This document shows positions 18,216 through 27,690 of a DNA stretch of 44,673 nt, piece by piece; the first letter of the stretch is position 1; every line of letters starts with the position of its first letter. Both the position numbers and the translations under genes were made by a program. The stretch comes from Planctomycetota bacterium (lineage in GTDB: Bacteria > Planctomycetota > Planctomycetia > Pirellulales > Pirellulaceae), in contig JAQCHP010000025.1 in the NCBI GenBank assembly GCA_027619595.1, positions 1-44,673 on the forward strand, read 5' to 3'. The notes beneath the pieces are model-generated. The model saw only the letters and a program-made list of their open reading frames with translations. It was not told where the DNA came from and ran no database searches.

Positions 18216-18389
18216 GTACCCGCTCGATTCTTTTCGGCCGCGATTTCCGGGGCGGCCCTTCATGCAGCAACGACGGAACCCGCAGCTAGGTCGTGACGGT
18301 CAGGCAACAGGACGACCCACGCCTGCGGCGTATCATCGTCTGGATCCCTCGCTTACGTGGCGGGTTACAAGCAAGACGAATTCCATGAA

Positions 18390-19361
18390 CTAAGAATGCG
18401 AGTTACTCGCTCCGCTCGGTTCGATGTGCGTGGTCAGCGTACCGATACCATCGATGGTAGCATCGATTCGATCTCCCGCGCGGAGGAAAATCCCCTTGGG
18501 AGCACCGACCCCAGCACACGTTCCGGTCGAAATAATATCGCCCGGTTCCAGCGTGACAAAGCTCGACACGAAAGAGATTACTTCCGCAACCGAAAAGACC
18601 TGCAACGCTGTGGATGCCTGCTGACGAATTTCTCCGTTAACCGTCAGTCGCATCTCCAACCGCTGTGGGTCAGGAACGGCATCTGCTGACACAATGCAGG
18701 GGCCGCATGGGCACGAGCCATCATGCCATTTACCGTGTTGCCAATCGAAAAAAGTGTCACGGTTCCTTTCGCGGCGTTGCGGATTAGGTCGGAACCCACG
18801 ATCCGATATGTCATTCACGACAACGTATCCGGCTACGAACTGCAGGGCCTGGCCTGTAGAGATTCCCTTACCGCGACGTCCCATCACCACGGCTAGTTCC
18901 AGTTCATAATCCAAGCATTCGGGTGAGACTGTGGGGAGTTGAAACGGGGAGCCTGGATCGATAAGTGTCGTCGTAGGTGGTTTCATGAAAACGTAAGGAA
19001 ATGTCTCCGATCGCTCGGCTGCCTGGTCACCACCTTCCTCAATATGTGCCGCATAGTTGCCTGCCAGTAAGAACAATTTATTTGGACGTGGAATCGGCAC
19101 CTTCAGTTGCACGGCCTGAACGGGAATCGACGCTTCCTCAGCCCAATCGCGCCCCGCCGTTTGCAGCCATTTGTGGATACTTAGCACTTGGGAAAAATGG
19201 CTGCCATCTGGCGGCAAGAGCGACAATAGGTCGATCTCGGAGGTTAAATTCGGAATCTTGCATCCCGAGGCTTCCGCCGCGCCAAGTAACGACACGACCT
19301 TGTCGTCTTCATAAAATCCAACGTGTAACTGGTTGTCGATAACATAACGGCATAGACGCAT
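18390..19361 (-). CDS. Fumarylacetoacetate hydrolase (FAH) family protein
   Basis: A 323-aa member of the FAH superfamily, which includes acylpyruvases, 2-oxohept-3-ene-dioate hydratases/isomerases and oxaloacetate-modifying enzymes. The C-terminal catalytic domain shows the metal ligands: the E-x-E of LDYELELAVVMGRRGKGI and the Asp of VVNDISDRGF, with FMKPPTT and GDIISTGTCAGVG as further signatures. The N-terminal domain of about 100 residues is of the usual type. ATG 19361 lies 8 bases after the rdgB stop; a GTG at 19373 would overlap rdgB. Third gene of the U32-rdgB-FAH run. Exact substrate is not assignable. Confidence 0.9.
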   Translation of the reverse strand: MRLCRYVIDNQLHVGFYEDDKVVSLLGAAEASGCKIPNLTSEIDLLSLLPPDGSHFSQVLSIHKWLQTAGRDWAEEASIPVQAVQLKVPIPRPNKLFLLAGNYAAHIEEGGDQAAERSETFPYVFMKPPTTTLIDPGSPFQLPTVSPECLDYELELAVVMGRRGKGISTGQALQFVAGYVVVNDISDRGFRPNPQRRERNRDTFFDWQHGKWHDGSCPCGPCIVSADAVPDPQRLEMRLTVNGEIRQQASTALQVFSVAEVISFVSSFVTLEPGDIISTGTCAGVGAPKGIFLRAGDRIDATIDGIGTLTTHIEPSGASNSHS

Positions 19362-19369
19362 AGCAAGGT

Positions 19370-20005
19370 TCACTTCGAGTTAAGGTGAGAAGACCACAGG
19401 GTGAGCATTTGAGGAATCAGTTTTCGCAATGCACGTGATCGGTGGCTCAGTACTCCTTTAACCGCCAAGCCCAATTGCCCAAAGGTGCGATGGTACTCCG
19501 GAATCAAAAACAGCGGGTCGTAACCAAATCCTTCTCCTCCGATTTCCGATTCGATTATACGTCCGGAACAGCTTTCTTCGACATCGATCCGCACGACGCC
19601 GCTCGGATCGCTCAACGCGAGATGGCAGATGAACTTGGCACCACGCTCCGCCATCGGAACGCCTCCGAGCGCCGCAAGTACCTTCCGGTTATTTTGATCG
19701 TCAGTCGCTTGCGGGCCAGCGTAACGTGCTGAAATAACACCCGGAGCACCACACAAGTGATCTACCACCAGCCCACTGTCGTCGGCCAGCGCCCACTGCC
19801 CAATCGCACTCGCAACCTGAGTCGCCTTCAATCCAGCATTCTCTGCGAACGTCGTACCCGTCTCATCCACATCGGGCGCATCGGAAAATTCTGCGACAGA
19901 CCGCACGTCAATACCGTAGGGCGATAGAAGCCCCACAAGTTCTCGCTGTTTTTTGGCATTACGACTGGCCACGACCAGCGTTGGATACTTGAAGGACTCA
20001 GACAT
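19370..20005 (-). CDS. rdgB: dITP/XTP pyrophosphatase, RdgB/HAM1 family
   Basis: A 211-aa house-cleaning enzyme that hydrolyses non-canonical purine triphosphates (dITP, XTP) to monophosphates, keeping deaminated bases out of DNA. The N-terminal ASRNAKKQREL matches the family phosphate-binding start. DETGTTFAENAGLKA, ALADDSGLVVDHL, the SARYAG motif, GEGFGYDPLF and the C-terminal LSHRSRAL are all conserved. ATG start at 20005, 6 bases after the stop of the U32 gene, so the two are co-transcribed. Length is normal. Confidence 0.95.
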   Translation of the reverse strand: MSESFKYPTLVVASRNAKKQRELVGLLSPYGIDVRSVAEFSDAPDVDETGTTFAENAGLKATQVASAIGQWALADDSGLVVDHLCGAPGVISARYAGPQATDDQNNRKVLAALGGVPMAERGAKFICHLALSDPSGVVRIDVEESCSGRIIESEIGGEGFGYDPLFLIPEYHRTFGQLGLAVKGVLSHRSRALRKLIPQMLTLWSSHLNSK

Positions 20006-20011
20006 AAGAGT

Positions 20012-22510
20012 TCAGAGAATAGCTAATGGGTTACGTTCGTGTTCTAAGGTGCCGCGAGTGACTCCGACCCGATTCATGGCGTTCAGTTGTCGGAGCACTT
20101 GACTGCCGGAAATCTCGCCATCCAAAAGCCGCAGGTAGGTCTGCACCACGTGCGAGGCTTCCTGGGCGGACTCTTGCAGCAATTCCAATCGAAAATGACG
20201 CACGCCGTGATCTACCAGAGTGGGCAGAACTTCGGCAGCACTTTGCGCTTGTGCGTTGTATAGAGTATTGCGGCAACCGACATCGGCTTGCAATGGATGC
20301 CGCATTCCCACTCGGTCCTGAAGTTCCACCACGTGCCGATCGCAGGGGCGACCACAATTGGTTTTGTTGGTACCAGGCGACAGGACCGCGCAGAAAACGC
20401 AATGCTCCATATGGAACATGGGCATATGTTGATGAATGACCATTTCCAGTCGGTTTGTATCGACTTGTTCTAACAACGCGAGCAACTGCTCACGGTTCAA
20501 ATCGTAGCTTGGCGTGATAAATTCCGCGCCCCATTGCTGAAGCAAATCCACCGTGAGATCGTTCGCGGCATTCAGCGAATAATCGGCCACAACACGCTCG
20601 CCTCGACTGACGAAAAAGTCTAAGCCGGCGAGATTGCGGACCAACACGCCATCTGCCGCGTGACGTAAAAAGGCACGAAAGATCCCTCTCTCATCTGGCT
20701 TCTGAATCCGGGGCGTCGCGAGAAAGATCTCGCATTGTTTTTTCCGTGCATAGCTGGTCGCTGCGCCATATTCGCGAATATCCTGAAAGTCGGCGTAGAC
20801 ACGACCTTGGATACCAAGTTCAACGACTGCCTGCAATTGTTCCAAAGTCCGACAAAGGAGTGACAACCGTGGGACAGCATGGTAGACCAACGGGTCGGGA
20901 ACGATCATTGCGCTGCGGAGTGATGCAAGCGTGTTACCGGGAGCCATTCGAGGCGAACTGCGGGGCAACTCGGTCGCGTCCAACAGGGCAATTAATTTCT
21001 TTCTTACCTGTCCAACAACACTCAGGGGAACTAACGGCGCCCCTTGCTGGTGCAGGCTCACGTCCCGCAGGCGATAGATGGAGTTCCCCAAACGACCAAG
21101 CTGCTCTCGCAAGAACGCGTCCGTGACCGGGTGTTTATCCGCCCGGCTCAATACTCCGTCCGAAATCACTTGCACCCGCGACCCGGTCACCGTTTGCGCC
21201 ACGACACAAAGCGGCTCACCCACGACCGCTGTTACGACGACATCGATATCCACGCGTCGCTGCGGTTGGCTGCTCTGGAATGTTTTTCGCAGCGATTTAT
21301 TGAGTACCGGGTCATCGGTTTTCCACACCGGTTGGCCGACGTGAATCTGTGACAGGTCGATACCACCATAAGCGAATCCAAGTTCTACCTGCTGCGAGTC
21401 GGTCGCTTCACGTAACGATTGTTGGCGATGGAAGATCTCGTAGACGCGACTCCCTTGTTGCGGTCGATCGGCAAACGGCAAGTCAAAACCGACTCCATCG
21501 CCGAGCCGTACGGGTGCAGACAACGTCACCAATACACGCTGGCCACAGATACCGGCCACAAGGCCCAGTAAAGAGCCTCGTTTGGCAGAACTTAACGCGG
21601 GCACCAACATCTTATGATCGCATCCGCGCAGCCAACCAGGAGAAAAACCTCGAGAGAAAGACATCTCCATCGCACGAATGTCGTCAGCACTGTATAGAGC
21701 CCGTCCCCCACATTGGGCTTCGTCCAACGCCCGACGATAATGACGCGTGATGTTCGCCACATATTCCGCGGACTTGAGTCGTCCCTCAATCTTAAGGCAA
21801 CCAACACCTGCTTGCAGAAGATCAGGAATCAGGTCAAATCCCGCCAGATCTTGAGGACTCAGCAAAAACTGCTGGCTACCCAAGTCACGTTCCTCGCCAT
21901 CGCAGAACAGAGTATAGGGGAGCCGACAAGCTTGGGCACACTGGCCCCGGTTCGCACTGCGTCCACCAAGCGACTCGCTCGTGAGGCATTGACCCGAATA
22001 GGCGACACAGAGGGCGCCGTGTACGAACGCTTCAAGTTCGATCGAAGTTTCGCGATGCACACGCGCGATTTCTCGAATCGATAACTCGCGCGGAAGAACG
22101 ACACGGCTGATACCTAACTCTCTTGCCTTTTCGATACACGGTGCGCTTGTCAGAGTCATTTGTGTCGACGCATGCAAGGGGAGATCGGGAGCAATGGCCC
22201 GCGCGAGCCGCGTCAATCCGAGGTCCTGAACCAAGAGTGCGTCTACGTGGTTCGCGGTCAACCACCGAATATGCTCCTCGGCTGTCGGTAATTCAGCCGA
22301 AAACACGAGGGTGTTGAGCGTGACATAACCTTTGACACCACGCTGATGAAGATACTGCATGACGTTAGGCAGTTGGCTAACGGAGAAGTTGGTAGCCCGA
22401 GCCCGAGCGTTCATGCCAACATCTAAACCGAAGTAGACGGCATCCGCACCATTTTCCACCGCTGCGCACAGACAGTCCCAGTCCCCCGCAGGTGATAGTA
22501 GCTCCGCCAT
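20012..22510 (-). CDS. Peptidase U32 family protein, RlhA-like (23S rRNA hydroxylation type)
   Basis: A large U32 protein, 832 aa. The N-terminal half is the conserved U32 domain: AELLSPAGDWDCLCAAVENGADAVYFG, then the family signature EAFVHGALCVAYSGQCLTS and the cysteines of GQCAQACRLPY. The C-terminal half has a DUF3656-like region and a second set of cysteines (HCVFCAVLSPGTNKTNCGRPC). This layout is that of RlhA, required in E. coli for hydroxylation of C2501 of 23S rRNA, rather than of the shorter collagenase-like members. ATG 22510 starts at the conserved N-terminus. First gene of an operon with rdgB and the FAH gene. The exact molecular activity is inferred from family only. Confidence 0.88.
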   Translation of the reverse strand: MAELLSPAGDWDCLCAAVENGADAVYFGLDVGMNARARATNFSVSQLPNVMQYLHQRGVKGYVTLNTLVFSAELPTAEEHIRWLTANHVDALLVQDLGLTRLARAIAPDLPLHASTQMTLTSAPCIEKARELGISRVVLPRELSIREIARVHRETSIELEAFVHGALCVAYSGQCLTSESLGGRSANRGQCAQACRLPYTLFCDGEERDLGSQQFLLSPQDLAGFDLIPDLLQAGVGCLKIEGRLKSAEYVANITRHYRRALDEAQCGGRALYSADDIRAMEMSFSRGFSPGWLRGCDHKMLVPALSSAKRGSLLGLVAGICGQRVLVTLSAPVRLGDGVGFDLPFADRPQQGSRVYEIFHRQQSLREATDSQQVELGFAYGGIDLSQIHVGQPVWKTDDPVLNKSLRKTFQSSQPQRRVDIDVVVTAVVGEPLCVVAQTVTGSRVQVISDGVLSRADKHPVTDAFLREQLGRLGNSIYRLRDVSLHQQGAPLVPLSVVGQVRKKLIALLDATELPRSSPRMAPGNTLASLRSAMIVPDPLVYHAVPRLSLLCRTLEQLQAVVELGIQGRVYADFQDIREYGAATSYARKKQCEIFLATPRIQKPDERGIFRAFLRHAADGVLVRNLAGLDFFVSRGERVVADYSLNAANDLTVDLLQQWGAEFITPSYDLNREQLLALLEQVDTNRLEMVIHQHMPMFHMEHCVFCAVLSPGTNKTNCGRPCDRHVVELQDRVGMRHPLQADVGCRNTLYNAQAQSAAEVLPTLVDHGVRHFRLELLQESAQEASHVVQTYLRLLDGEISGSQVLRQLNAMNRVGVTRGTLEHERNPLAIL

Positions 22511-22660
22511 CAGATTATTGCCATTGAATCATTGCAAAATTGAACTGAAGTACACTGGCCCATCCATTTTCCCAACCTTGCCATCCTAGTCGGGTCCGGA
22601 CCCAACGTGAAGCCTGTCCAGACAACGGACCTCACAAAACCGGGCCCTCCCGTTAGAATG

Positions 22661-22679
22661 GCGGGGTTTCTCGCCCCGC
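22661..22679. repeat. Short GC-rich hairpin between the U32 and recG genes
   Basis: GCGGGG (22661) and CCCCGC (to 22679) can pair across a 7-base loop. The hairpin lies in the divergent gap between the U32 gene and recG. No T-run follows, so I read it as a dispersed palindrome rather than a terminator. Confidence 0.5.
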
Positions 22680-22802
22680 GCCCTCAAGGAGAGGCAAAAA
22701 ATAGTACCGCAAGTGTCATTTTTCCCAAAATATTTTCTTAATTTGTTGTTGCGCCCGGGCAACATCTGGCGTCTTAGAGAATCAGAGCGACCATATACCC
22801 AT

Positions 22803-24899
22803 ATGAATGATTCCAAAGAGATGCCGTCACCAATCACGATTTCGTCGCCGTTGCATTCGCTACCGGGAGTTGGCCCGGCTCGCGCTGCGCTCCTAGCACG
22901 CCTCGACTTGCAGTCGCTGCAAGATCTGCTGTTTTACTTTCCTCGGGACTACCAGACGGTTCATCGCTCAATCACGATAGGAGAGCTTCGCCCAGACGAA
23001 ATGGCTTCGATTGACGGAGAGGTGACCGAAATTGAGCTGCGAGGCGCAGGAACGGGTAAGTCGATCCTCGGCGTGCTGATTCGTCAAGAAAATGCATTCT
23101 TACGCGCCATTTGGTTCAATCAGCCCTATCTGGCGGAGAAGTACCAGGTCGGGCAACGATTGCAGTTGACCGGCAAGCCACGAAAGCGTGGACTGCGTTG
23201 GGAAATGAACCACCCGCAGGTCGTCCCGTTAGACGATGGTTATTCCGCGCCCGATCGGGCCACGATACTTCTTCCGGTCTACCGACTCACCGAAGGAGTT
23301 CAACAGAACTTCCTGCGTCCGCTGATCGCACGCATCGTGTGCGAATACGCCGAGATCGTGCCCGAAACGTTACCAGCAGAAATCATCGAACGTCACAGCC
23401 TCGCATCGATCGGCCAAGCGTTGCGCGGAATACATGTACCGCAAGACGATCCAGACCTAGCGCGAGCCAAACGTCGGTTCGTATTTCAAGAACTGCTGGT
23501 CATGCAACTGGCCTTGGCCATGAAACGCCACCGACAGCAACTAGCTCACGCCGCGCCCAAATTACCAAACGATCGTCGGATTGACGGACGTATTCGAAGA
23601 TTATTGCCATTCCCCCTCACATCCGGTCAGGAACAAGTGATTCAGGAGATCTGTGCGGACCTGGCGCAAGATGTCCCGATGCAGCGATTGCTTCACGGAG
23701 AAGTCGGTAGCGGAAAGACAATCGTGGCGGTCTATGCCATGTTGTTGGCGACCGTGCACGGCTACCAGGCCGCGATGATGACCCCCACGGAGATCCTGGC
23801 GCGGCAACATATGCTTACCCTTCAACGATTACTGAAGAAGAGTCGGGTTCGCCTACAACTTCTGACAGGGGGAATGACCGCAGTCGAACGACGAAATGCA
23901 GCCGACGTCATTCGTGAGGGGAACGTCGACCTCATCGTGGGGACGCAAGCGATTGTGCTCGGTGAACTCGAGTTCGCAAAATTAGGACTGGTCGTGATTG
24001 ACGAGCAACACAAATTCGGCGTACAGCAGCGTGCCACGCTCAAACAAGCTTCACTCGATCCGCACTACCTTGTCATGACCGCCACTCCGATCCCCAGAAC
24101 GATCGCCATGACGACGTATGGCGATCTCGATACGTCGACACTGCGTGGAGGTCCGCCCGGTCGACAGCCAGTACATACCTATTGGGGGACGAGCGAGCAG
24201 CGTGAACGATGGTGGCAGTTCGTCGCAAATAAACTGCGAGAGGGTCGGCAAGCCTACGTTATTGCGCCCATGGTCGATGGAAATGACGACGAGCTGGCGA
24301 CCGTTGAAGCGGTCTATGAATCGTTGGTACACGGTCCGTTGGAATCGTTTCGTGTAGATATTGTGCACGGTCGCATGAGTGCCAACGAAAAAGAATTGGC
24401 CATGACCGCGTTTCGGGAAGGAAAAACACAAGTATTGATTGCAACTTCTGTTGTGGAAGTTGGAATCGACGTACCCAACGCCATTCTGATGACCATTGAA
24501 AACGCTGAACGGTTTGGCTTAGCACAATTGCATCAACTTCGAGGGCGTGTGTCACGGGGCCCGTTTTCCGGGTATGTGTGTGCCTTCACGGGAGACGTTT
24601 CGGACGAAGGACGGCAGCGACTCGAAGCCTTTGTGCGAACAAATGACGGTTTCGAACTAGCGGAAATTGATCTTCAACTACGTGGACCGGGCGACTTGTT
24701 CGGAACACGACAGCATGGCATGGCCCCGCTGCGGATCGCCGACCTGCGCGAAGACGATCAGACCCTGCAGGAAACGCGACTGGCTGCTAGCGACATCATT
24801 CAGGCCGACCCAGAACTTCAACAAGCAGGTTTTGAGCGTCTGCGAGCCATGGTGCTCCGTCGCTATGGCGAAAAACTTGCATTGTCTCAGGTTGGCTAG
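22803..24899 (+). CDS. recG: ATP-dependent DNA helicase RecG
   Basis: A 698-aa helicase that remodels stalled replication forks and branched recombination intermediates. The N-terminal wedge domain starts with LHSLPGVGPARAALLARLDL and includes an OB fold. The motor has Walker A GEVGSGKT, the DEQH Walker B of VVIDEQHKFGV, motif III VMTATPIPRTIAM, motif V TSVVEVGIDVPNA and motif VI QLHQLRGRVSRG. The C-terminal FDLFGTRQHG-type segment (PGDLFGTRQHGMAPLRIADL) is the RecG hallmark. I chose ATG 22803; the frame is open back to a GTG at 22713 but the added residues are not conserved, and the AAGGAG at 22686 does not sit before a usable in-frame start. Confidence 0.95.
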   Translation: MNDSKEMPSPITISSPLHSLPGVGPARAALLARLDLQSLQDLLFYFPRDYQTVHRSITIGELRPDEMASIDGEVTEIELRGAGTGKSILGVLIRQENAFLRAIWFNQPYLAEKYQVGQRLQLTGKPRKRGLRWEMNHPQVVPLDDGYSAPDRATILLPVYRLTEGVQQNFLRPLIARIVCEYAEIVPETLPAEIIERHSLASIGQALRGIHVPQDDPDLARAKRRFVFQELLVMQLALAMKRHRQQLAHAAPKLPNDRRIDGRIRRLLPFPLTSGQEQVIQEICADLAQDVPMQRLLHGEVGSGKTIVAVYAMLLATVHGYQAAMMTPTEILARQHMLTLQRLLKKSRVRLQLLTGGMTAVERRNAADVIREGNVDLIVGTQAIVLGELEFAKLGLVVIDEQHKFGVQQRATLKQASLDPHYLVMTATPIPRTIAMTTYGDLDTSTLRGGPPGRQPVHTYWGTSEQRERWWQFVANKLREGRQAYVIAPMVDGNDDELATVEAVYESLVHGPLESFRVDIVHGRMSANEKELAMTAFREGKTQVLIATSVVEVGIDVPNAILMTIENAERFGLAQLHQLRGRVSRGPFSGYVCAFTGDVSDEGRQRLEAFVRTNDGFELAEIDLQLRGPGDLFGTRQHGMAPLRIADLREDDQTLQETRLAASDIIQADPELQQAGFERLRAMVLRRYGEKLALSQVG

Positions 24900-25005
24900 C
24901 AGCCCCTGACGTTCTGCGTGCCTTAAGAATGCTGGAGGAATGCATTGACGCACCGGATCAATTCCGTTATCAACACCCCCGGTCCCTTTGGTCGAGGCCG
25001 ACGAG

Positions 25006-25878
25006 ATGCAACATGTTCATTCCCACCCAGTTCGCTGGCTCTGCATAGGATGGCTCCTATGGGCGGGGGGATGCGCCGCGTGGCACACAAGGCTCCCCGA
25101 GGAACCTTCCGAGTTGCCGGCTAGCAAGTTATCCGCCGATAGCGTCGTGTTGGAGACGGTAACATTTCGACTCCCTTTAGGAGATATCAAATCCGAGGAC
25201 TTTTGGCAGCAAGTCGACGAACAGCGGATTGATACCGACACTCGACGGCGATTGGAGTCGAATGGATTCCGCATCGGAATCGTTGGGTCGCAGTTACCCC
25301 CTTTGCTTACAAGACATTTGGACGCGGAGGTCGGGCAGCCGCCGAGCACGGTACGGCAAGGGGACAGCTTTGTGACAACTCCGCAAACGCTCAGCCGACG
25401 CCGAGGCGTTCCATTTGAAATCGCGTCGCCAGAAAATCACGAACAATTGCAGTACTTACGTCTCACTGCGAACGGGTCGCTCGTGGGTGAAACGTTGGCG
25501 CAAGCACAATGTTTATTGATTGCAAAACCTTTCCCGCGAAACGATAGCGATTTGGACCTCACGATTGAACCGGTAGTCAGCCATGGTCAACCTCGCCAAA
25601 GATTCGTTCCGGGGGACGGTGCTTCGATCCGCACGGAGAATTCGGCCGACAAACGACATTTCCCAGAACTTCGCTGGGAAATTCGGCTTTCGCCGGGCGA
25701 ATCGCTATTGATGACGTGTACGGAAGATACGAAGGGACTGGGACGAGCCTTTTTCACCGATGAGACATCCGGACAACGGCGACAGCGTCTCGTCCTGATT
25801 CGGCTGGCCCAGACCCAGCGCGACGATCTTTTCCCTTTGGGAATGACAACTGCACCTTCGAATACCGAATTTCCGTAG
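25006..25878 (+). CDS. Putative lipoprotein, planctomycete-type, function unknown
   Basis: A 290-aa protein. The N-terminus (VRWLCIGWLLWAGGC) is a lipoprotein signal with a probable acylated Cys near residue 23. The remainder is soluble and beta-rich: VLETVTFRLPLGDIKSEDFW, a RRLESNGFRIGIVG stretch, and late repeats of charged strands ending in LVLIRLAQTQ. I do not recognise a named domain. ATG 25006 has GAGG 8 bases upstream; an in-frame TTG at 24988 lacks one. It sits between recG and fba on the same strand but 107 and 159 bases from them, so co-transcription is uncertain. Confidence 0.72.
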   Translation: MQHVHSHPVRWLCIGWLLWAGGCAAWHTRLPEEPSELPASKLSADSVVLETVTFRLPLGDIKSEDFWQQVDEQRIDTDTRRRLESNGFRIGIVGSQLPPLLTRHLDAEVGQPPSTVRQGDSFVTTPQTLSRRRGVPFEIASPENHEQLQYLRLTANGSLVGETLAQAQCLLIAKPFPRNDSDLDLTIEPVVSHGQPRQRFVPGDGASIRTENSADKRHFPELRWEIRLSPGESLLMTCTEDTKGLGRAFFTDETSGQRRQRLVLIRLAQTQRDDLFPLGMTTAPSNTEFP

Positions 25879-26037
25879 CATTCAACCCCGCAAAAAATCG
25901 TTACAATCACTAAGACTCGACTAAGGAGTCCGAGGATATGCATGACCTAAACTAGCGATAATGCCGCGCTAGGGACGGGGTCTCAAGGTACGAAAGCGGC
26001 CTCAAGTCACAACAACATTTCTTTAGGGAACAATCTA

Positions 26038-27063
26038 ATGGCTCTCTTGCCACTGCGAATTCTGTTGGACCATGCTGCCGAAAATGGTTACGGCGTTGCG
26101 GCGTTTAATGTCAACAACATGGAACAGATTCAATCGATCATGGAAGCGGCCCACGAAACCGATTCCCCGGTCATCATTCAAGCATCACGTGGAGCGCGCA
26201 AGTATTCGCAAGATGCGTACCTCCGACACCTCATGCTTGCGGCAGCCGAATTGTATCCGCATCTACCGATCACGATGCATCAGGATCACGGGAACAGCGT
26301 TGAGACCTGCTTAAGTGCCATTCAAAATGGATTTACGTCGGTCATGATGGACGGGTCGCTCGAAGAGGACGCCAAGACTCCCGCGAATTACGAATACAAT
26401 GTACGTGTAACTCGTGACGTCGTAAATATGGCGCATCCTAAGGGTGTTTCGGTCGAAGGCGAACTCGGCTGCCTGGGTTCATTGGTGACAGGACATGGCG
26501 AGAAAGAGGACGGTCACGGTGCGGAAGGCGTCTTATCGCGTGAACAGTTGCTTACCGATCCAGAAGAAGCCGAGCGGTTTGTAAAAGAGACGAACGTAGA
26601 TGCCCTCGCGGTCGCCATTGGTACCAGCCATGGAGCCTACAAATTCGATCGCAAGCCCGACGGCGAAGTGCTCGCCATGGACCGGATTGAACAGATTCAC
26701 CGCCGCCTACCCAATACGCACCTCGTGATGCATGGCAGTTCCTCCGTGCCGCAAGAACTACAAGACATCATTAACCAATACGGCGGCAAGATCAAGCAAA
26801 CTTGGGGCGTCCCTGTTGCCGAAATCCAACGTGGAATCCAGCACGGCGTACGAAAGATCAATGTCGACACGGACAATCGGCTGGCGATCACAGGAGCGAT
26901 TCGGGAAATCTTCGCGAAGCACCCGGAAAAGTTCGATCCCCGCGACTATATGAAGCCCGCACGTGACGCCATGAAGAAGGTTTGCATGGCTCGCATGGTG
27001 GCGTTTGGACAGGCGGGCAACGCGTCCAAGATGCAGAAACTCGCCGCAGTAACACGCGGCTAA
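26038..27063 (+). CDS. fba: Class II fructose-1,6-bisphosphate aldolase
   Basis: A 341-aa zinc-dependent aldolase that interconverts fructose 1,6-bisphosphate with glyceraldehyde 3-phosphate and dihydroxyacetone phosphate in glycolysis and gluconeogenesis. The N-terminal [20 protein letters not shown], the zinc His motif TMHQDHGNS, the [21 protein letters not shown] loop, [18 protein letters not shown] and the second zinc region [13 protein letters not shown] are all in place, together with the phosphate-binding [11 protein letters not shown]. This pattern is the class IIB type. ATG 26038 with AGGG about 9 bases upstream. A short open frame follows directly in the same frame after its TAA. 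Confidence 0.95.
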   Translation: MALLPLRILLDHAAENGYGVAAFNVNNMEQIQSIMEAAHETDSPVIIQASRGARKYSQDAYLRHLMLAAAELYPHLPITMHQDHGNSVETCLSAIQNGFTSVMMDGSLEEDAKTPANYEYNVRVTRDVVNMAHPKGVSVEGELGCLGSLVTGHGEKEDGHGAEGVLSREQLLTDPEEAERFVKETNVDALAVAIGTSHGAYKFDRKPDGEVLAMDRIEQIHRRLPNTHLVMHGSSSVPQELQDIINQYGGKIKQTWGVPVAEIQRGIQHGVRKINVDTDNRLAITGAIREIFAKHPEKFDPRDYMKPARDAMKKVCMARMVAFGQAGNASKMQKLAAVTRG

Positions 27064-27090
27064 GTTGTCGGGCTATTGACTGCCGTGCCG

Positions 27091-27249
27091 ATGAACTTAG
27101 CTGCCGATGAAATTAGTCCAACTGGGATGGTGGAATTCTTAGAGACTTGTTTCGACGGGAAACTGTCGCCAGTCCCGTTGGAATTGGTGGGAAGTCACAA
27201 AGCTGCCCGAGTTAAAAAACACCTCCTGCAATTGGCGGGATTTCATTGA
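27091..27249 (+). CDS. Possible small ORF of 52 codons after fba, unrecognised
   Basis: An ATG at 27091 opens 52 codons ending in TGA. The translation has a protein-like composition (EISPTGMVEFLETCFDGKL, then ELVGSHKAARVKKHLLQLAG). It lies in the same frame as fba, which ends with TAA at 27061; the frame after that stop is open throughout. No convincing ribosome site precedes the ATG. It may be a small protein, a remnant of a larger gene or chance. I do not recognise it. Confidence 0.3.
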   Translation: MNLAADEISPTGMVEFLETCFDGKLSPVPLELVGSHKAARVKKHLLQLAGFH

Positions 27250-27438
27250 GCAGGCCGCTGCATCCAATGCCTGCAATTCGAATTATCACAAACTGACGTT
27301 GGTCAAAACCTACCTCTGCCGGCGGTATGCGTCACGGAAGCGAGCGACCCAAGTACCGATACTTGCGTCGCTGGTATCGTCATGTTGGCTTCGCGTAGCC
27401 GACACTTTACACGCCGACGTAATCGCAGGGCCAGCTTC

Positions 27439-27520
27439 GGGCCAACGGCCCAGTCGTTTGCCCAGCCCAGGCCGAAGGCCTGGGTCCGATTGGGAATGCG
27501 AATCGGAGGGCCGAAGGCCC
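27439..27520. repeat. Cluster of palindromes (left flank of the PEP-CTERM locus)
   Basis: Four palindromes in 82 bases: GGGCCAACGGCCC (27439-27451), CCCAGGCCGAAGGCCTGGG (27466-27484), CCGATT...AATCGG (27486-27506) and GGGCCGAAGGCCC (27508-27520). The same unit style recurs at 30467-30548 on the other side of the PEP-CTERM gene. From 27250 to 27690 I see no gene other than this cluster; short open frames there read through the palindromes and have no coding character. Confidence 0.8.
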
Positions 27521-27690
27521 GGCCATTTGCGTTCCGCCGTGTCGACCATCCCGGCAAGTATCAATTCAATCCCACCGAGCGAGTTTCCCTTGGCAGACTC
27601 AGTCGGAATCGAAGTTCCTATCAGTATTGGTATCAGTTAGGTGGTTGCAAGATACTGGCTGCAACTTGAGTTGTAAATCTTTGCCGGCGG

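Noticed and set aside
22661-22679. Hairpin upstream of recG as a terminator
   Set aside because: It lies between divergent gene starts and has no T-run, so termination there would make little sense; kept as a repeat only.
27382-27669. Plus-strand open frame of 95 codons between fba and the PEP-CTERM gene
   Set aside because: It reads through the palindrome cluster and is Arg/Pro rich with no ribosome site; it is better explained by the repeat DNA.
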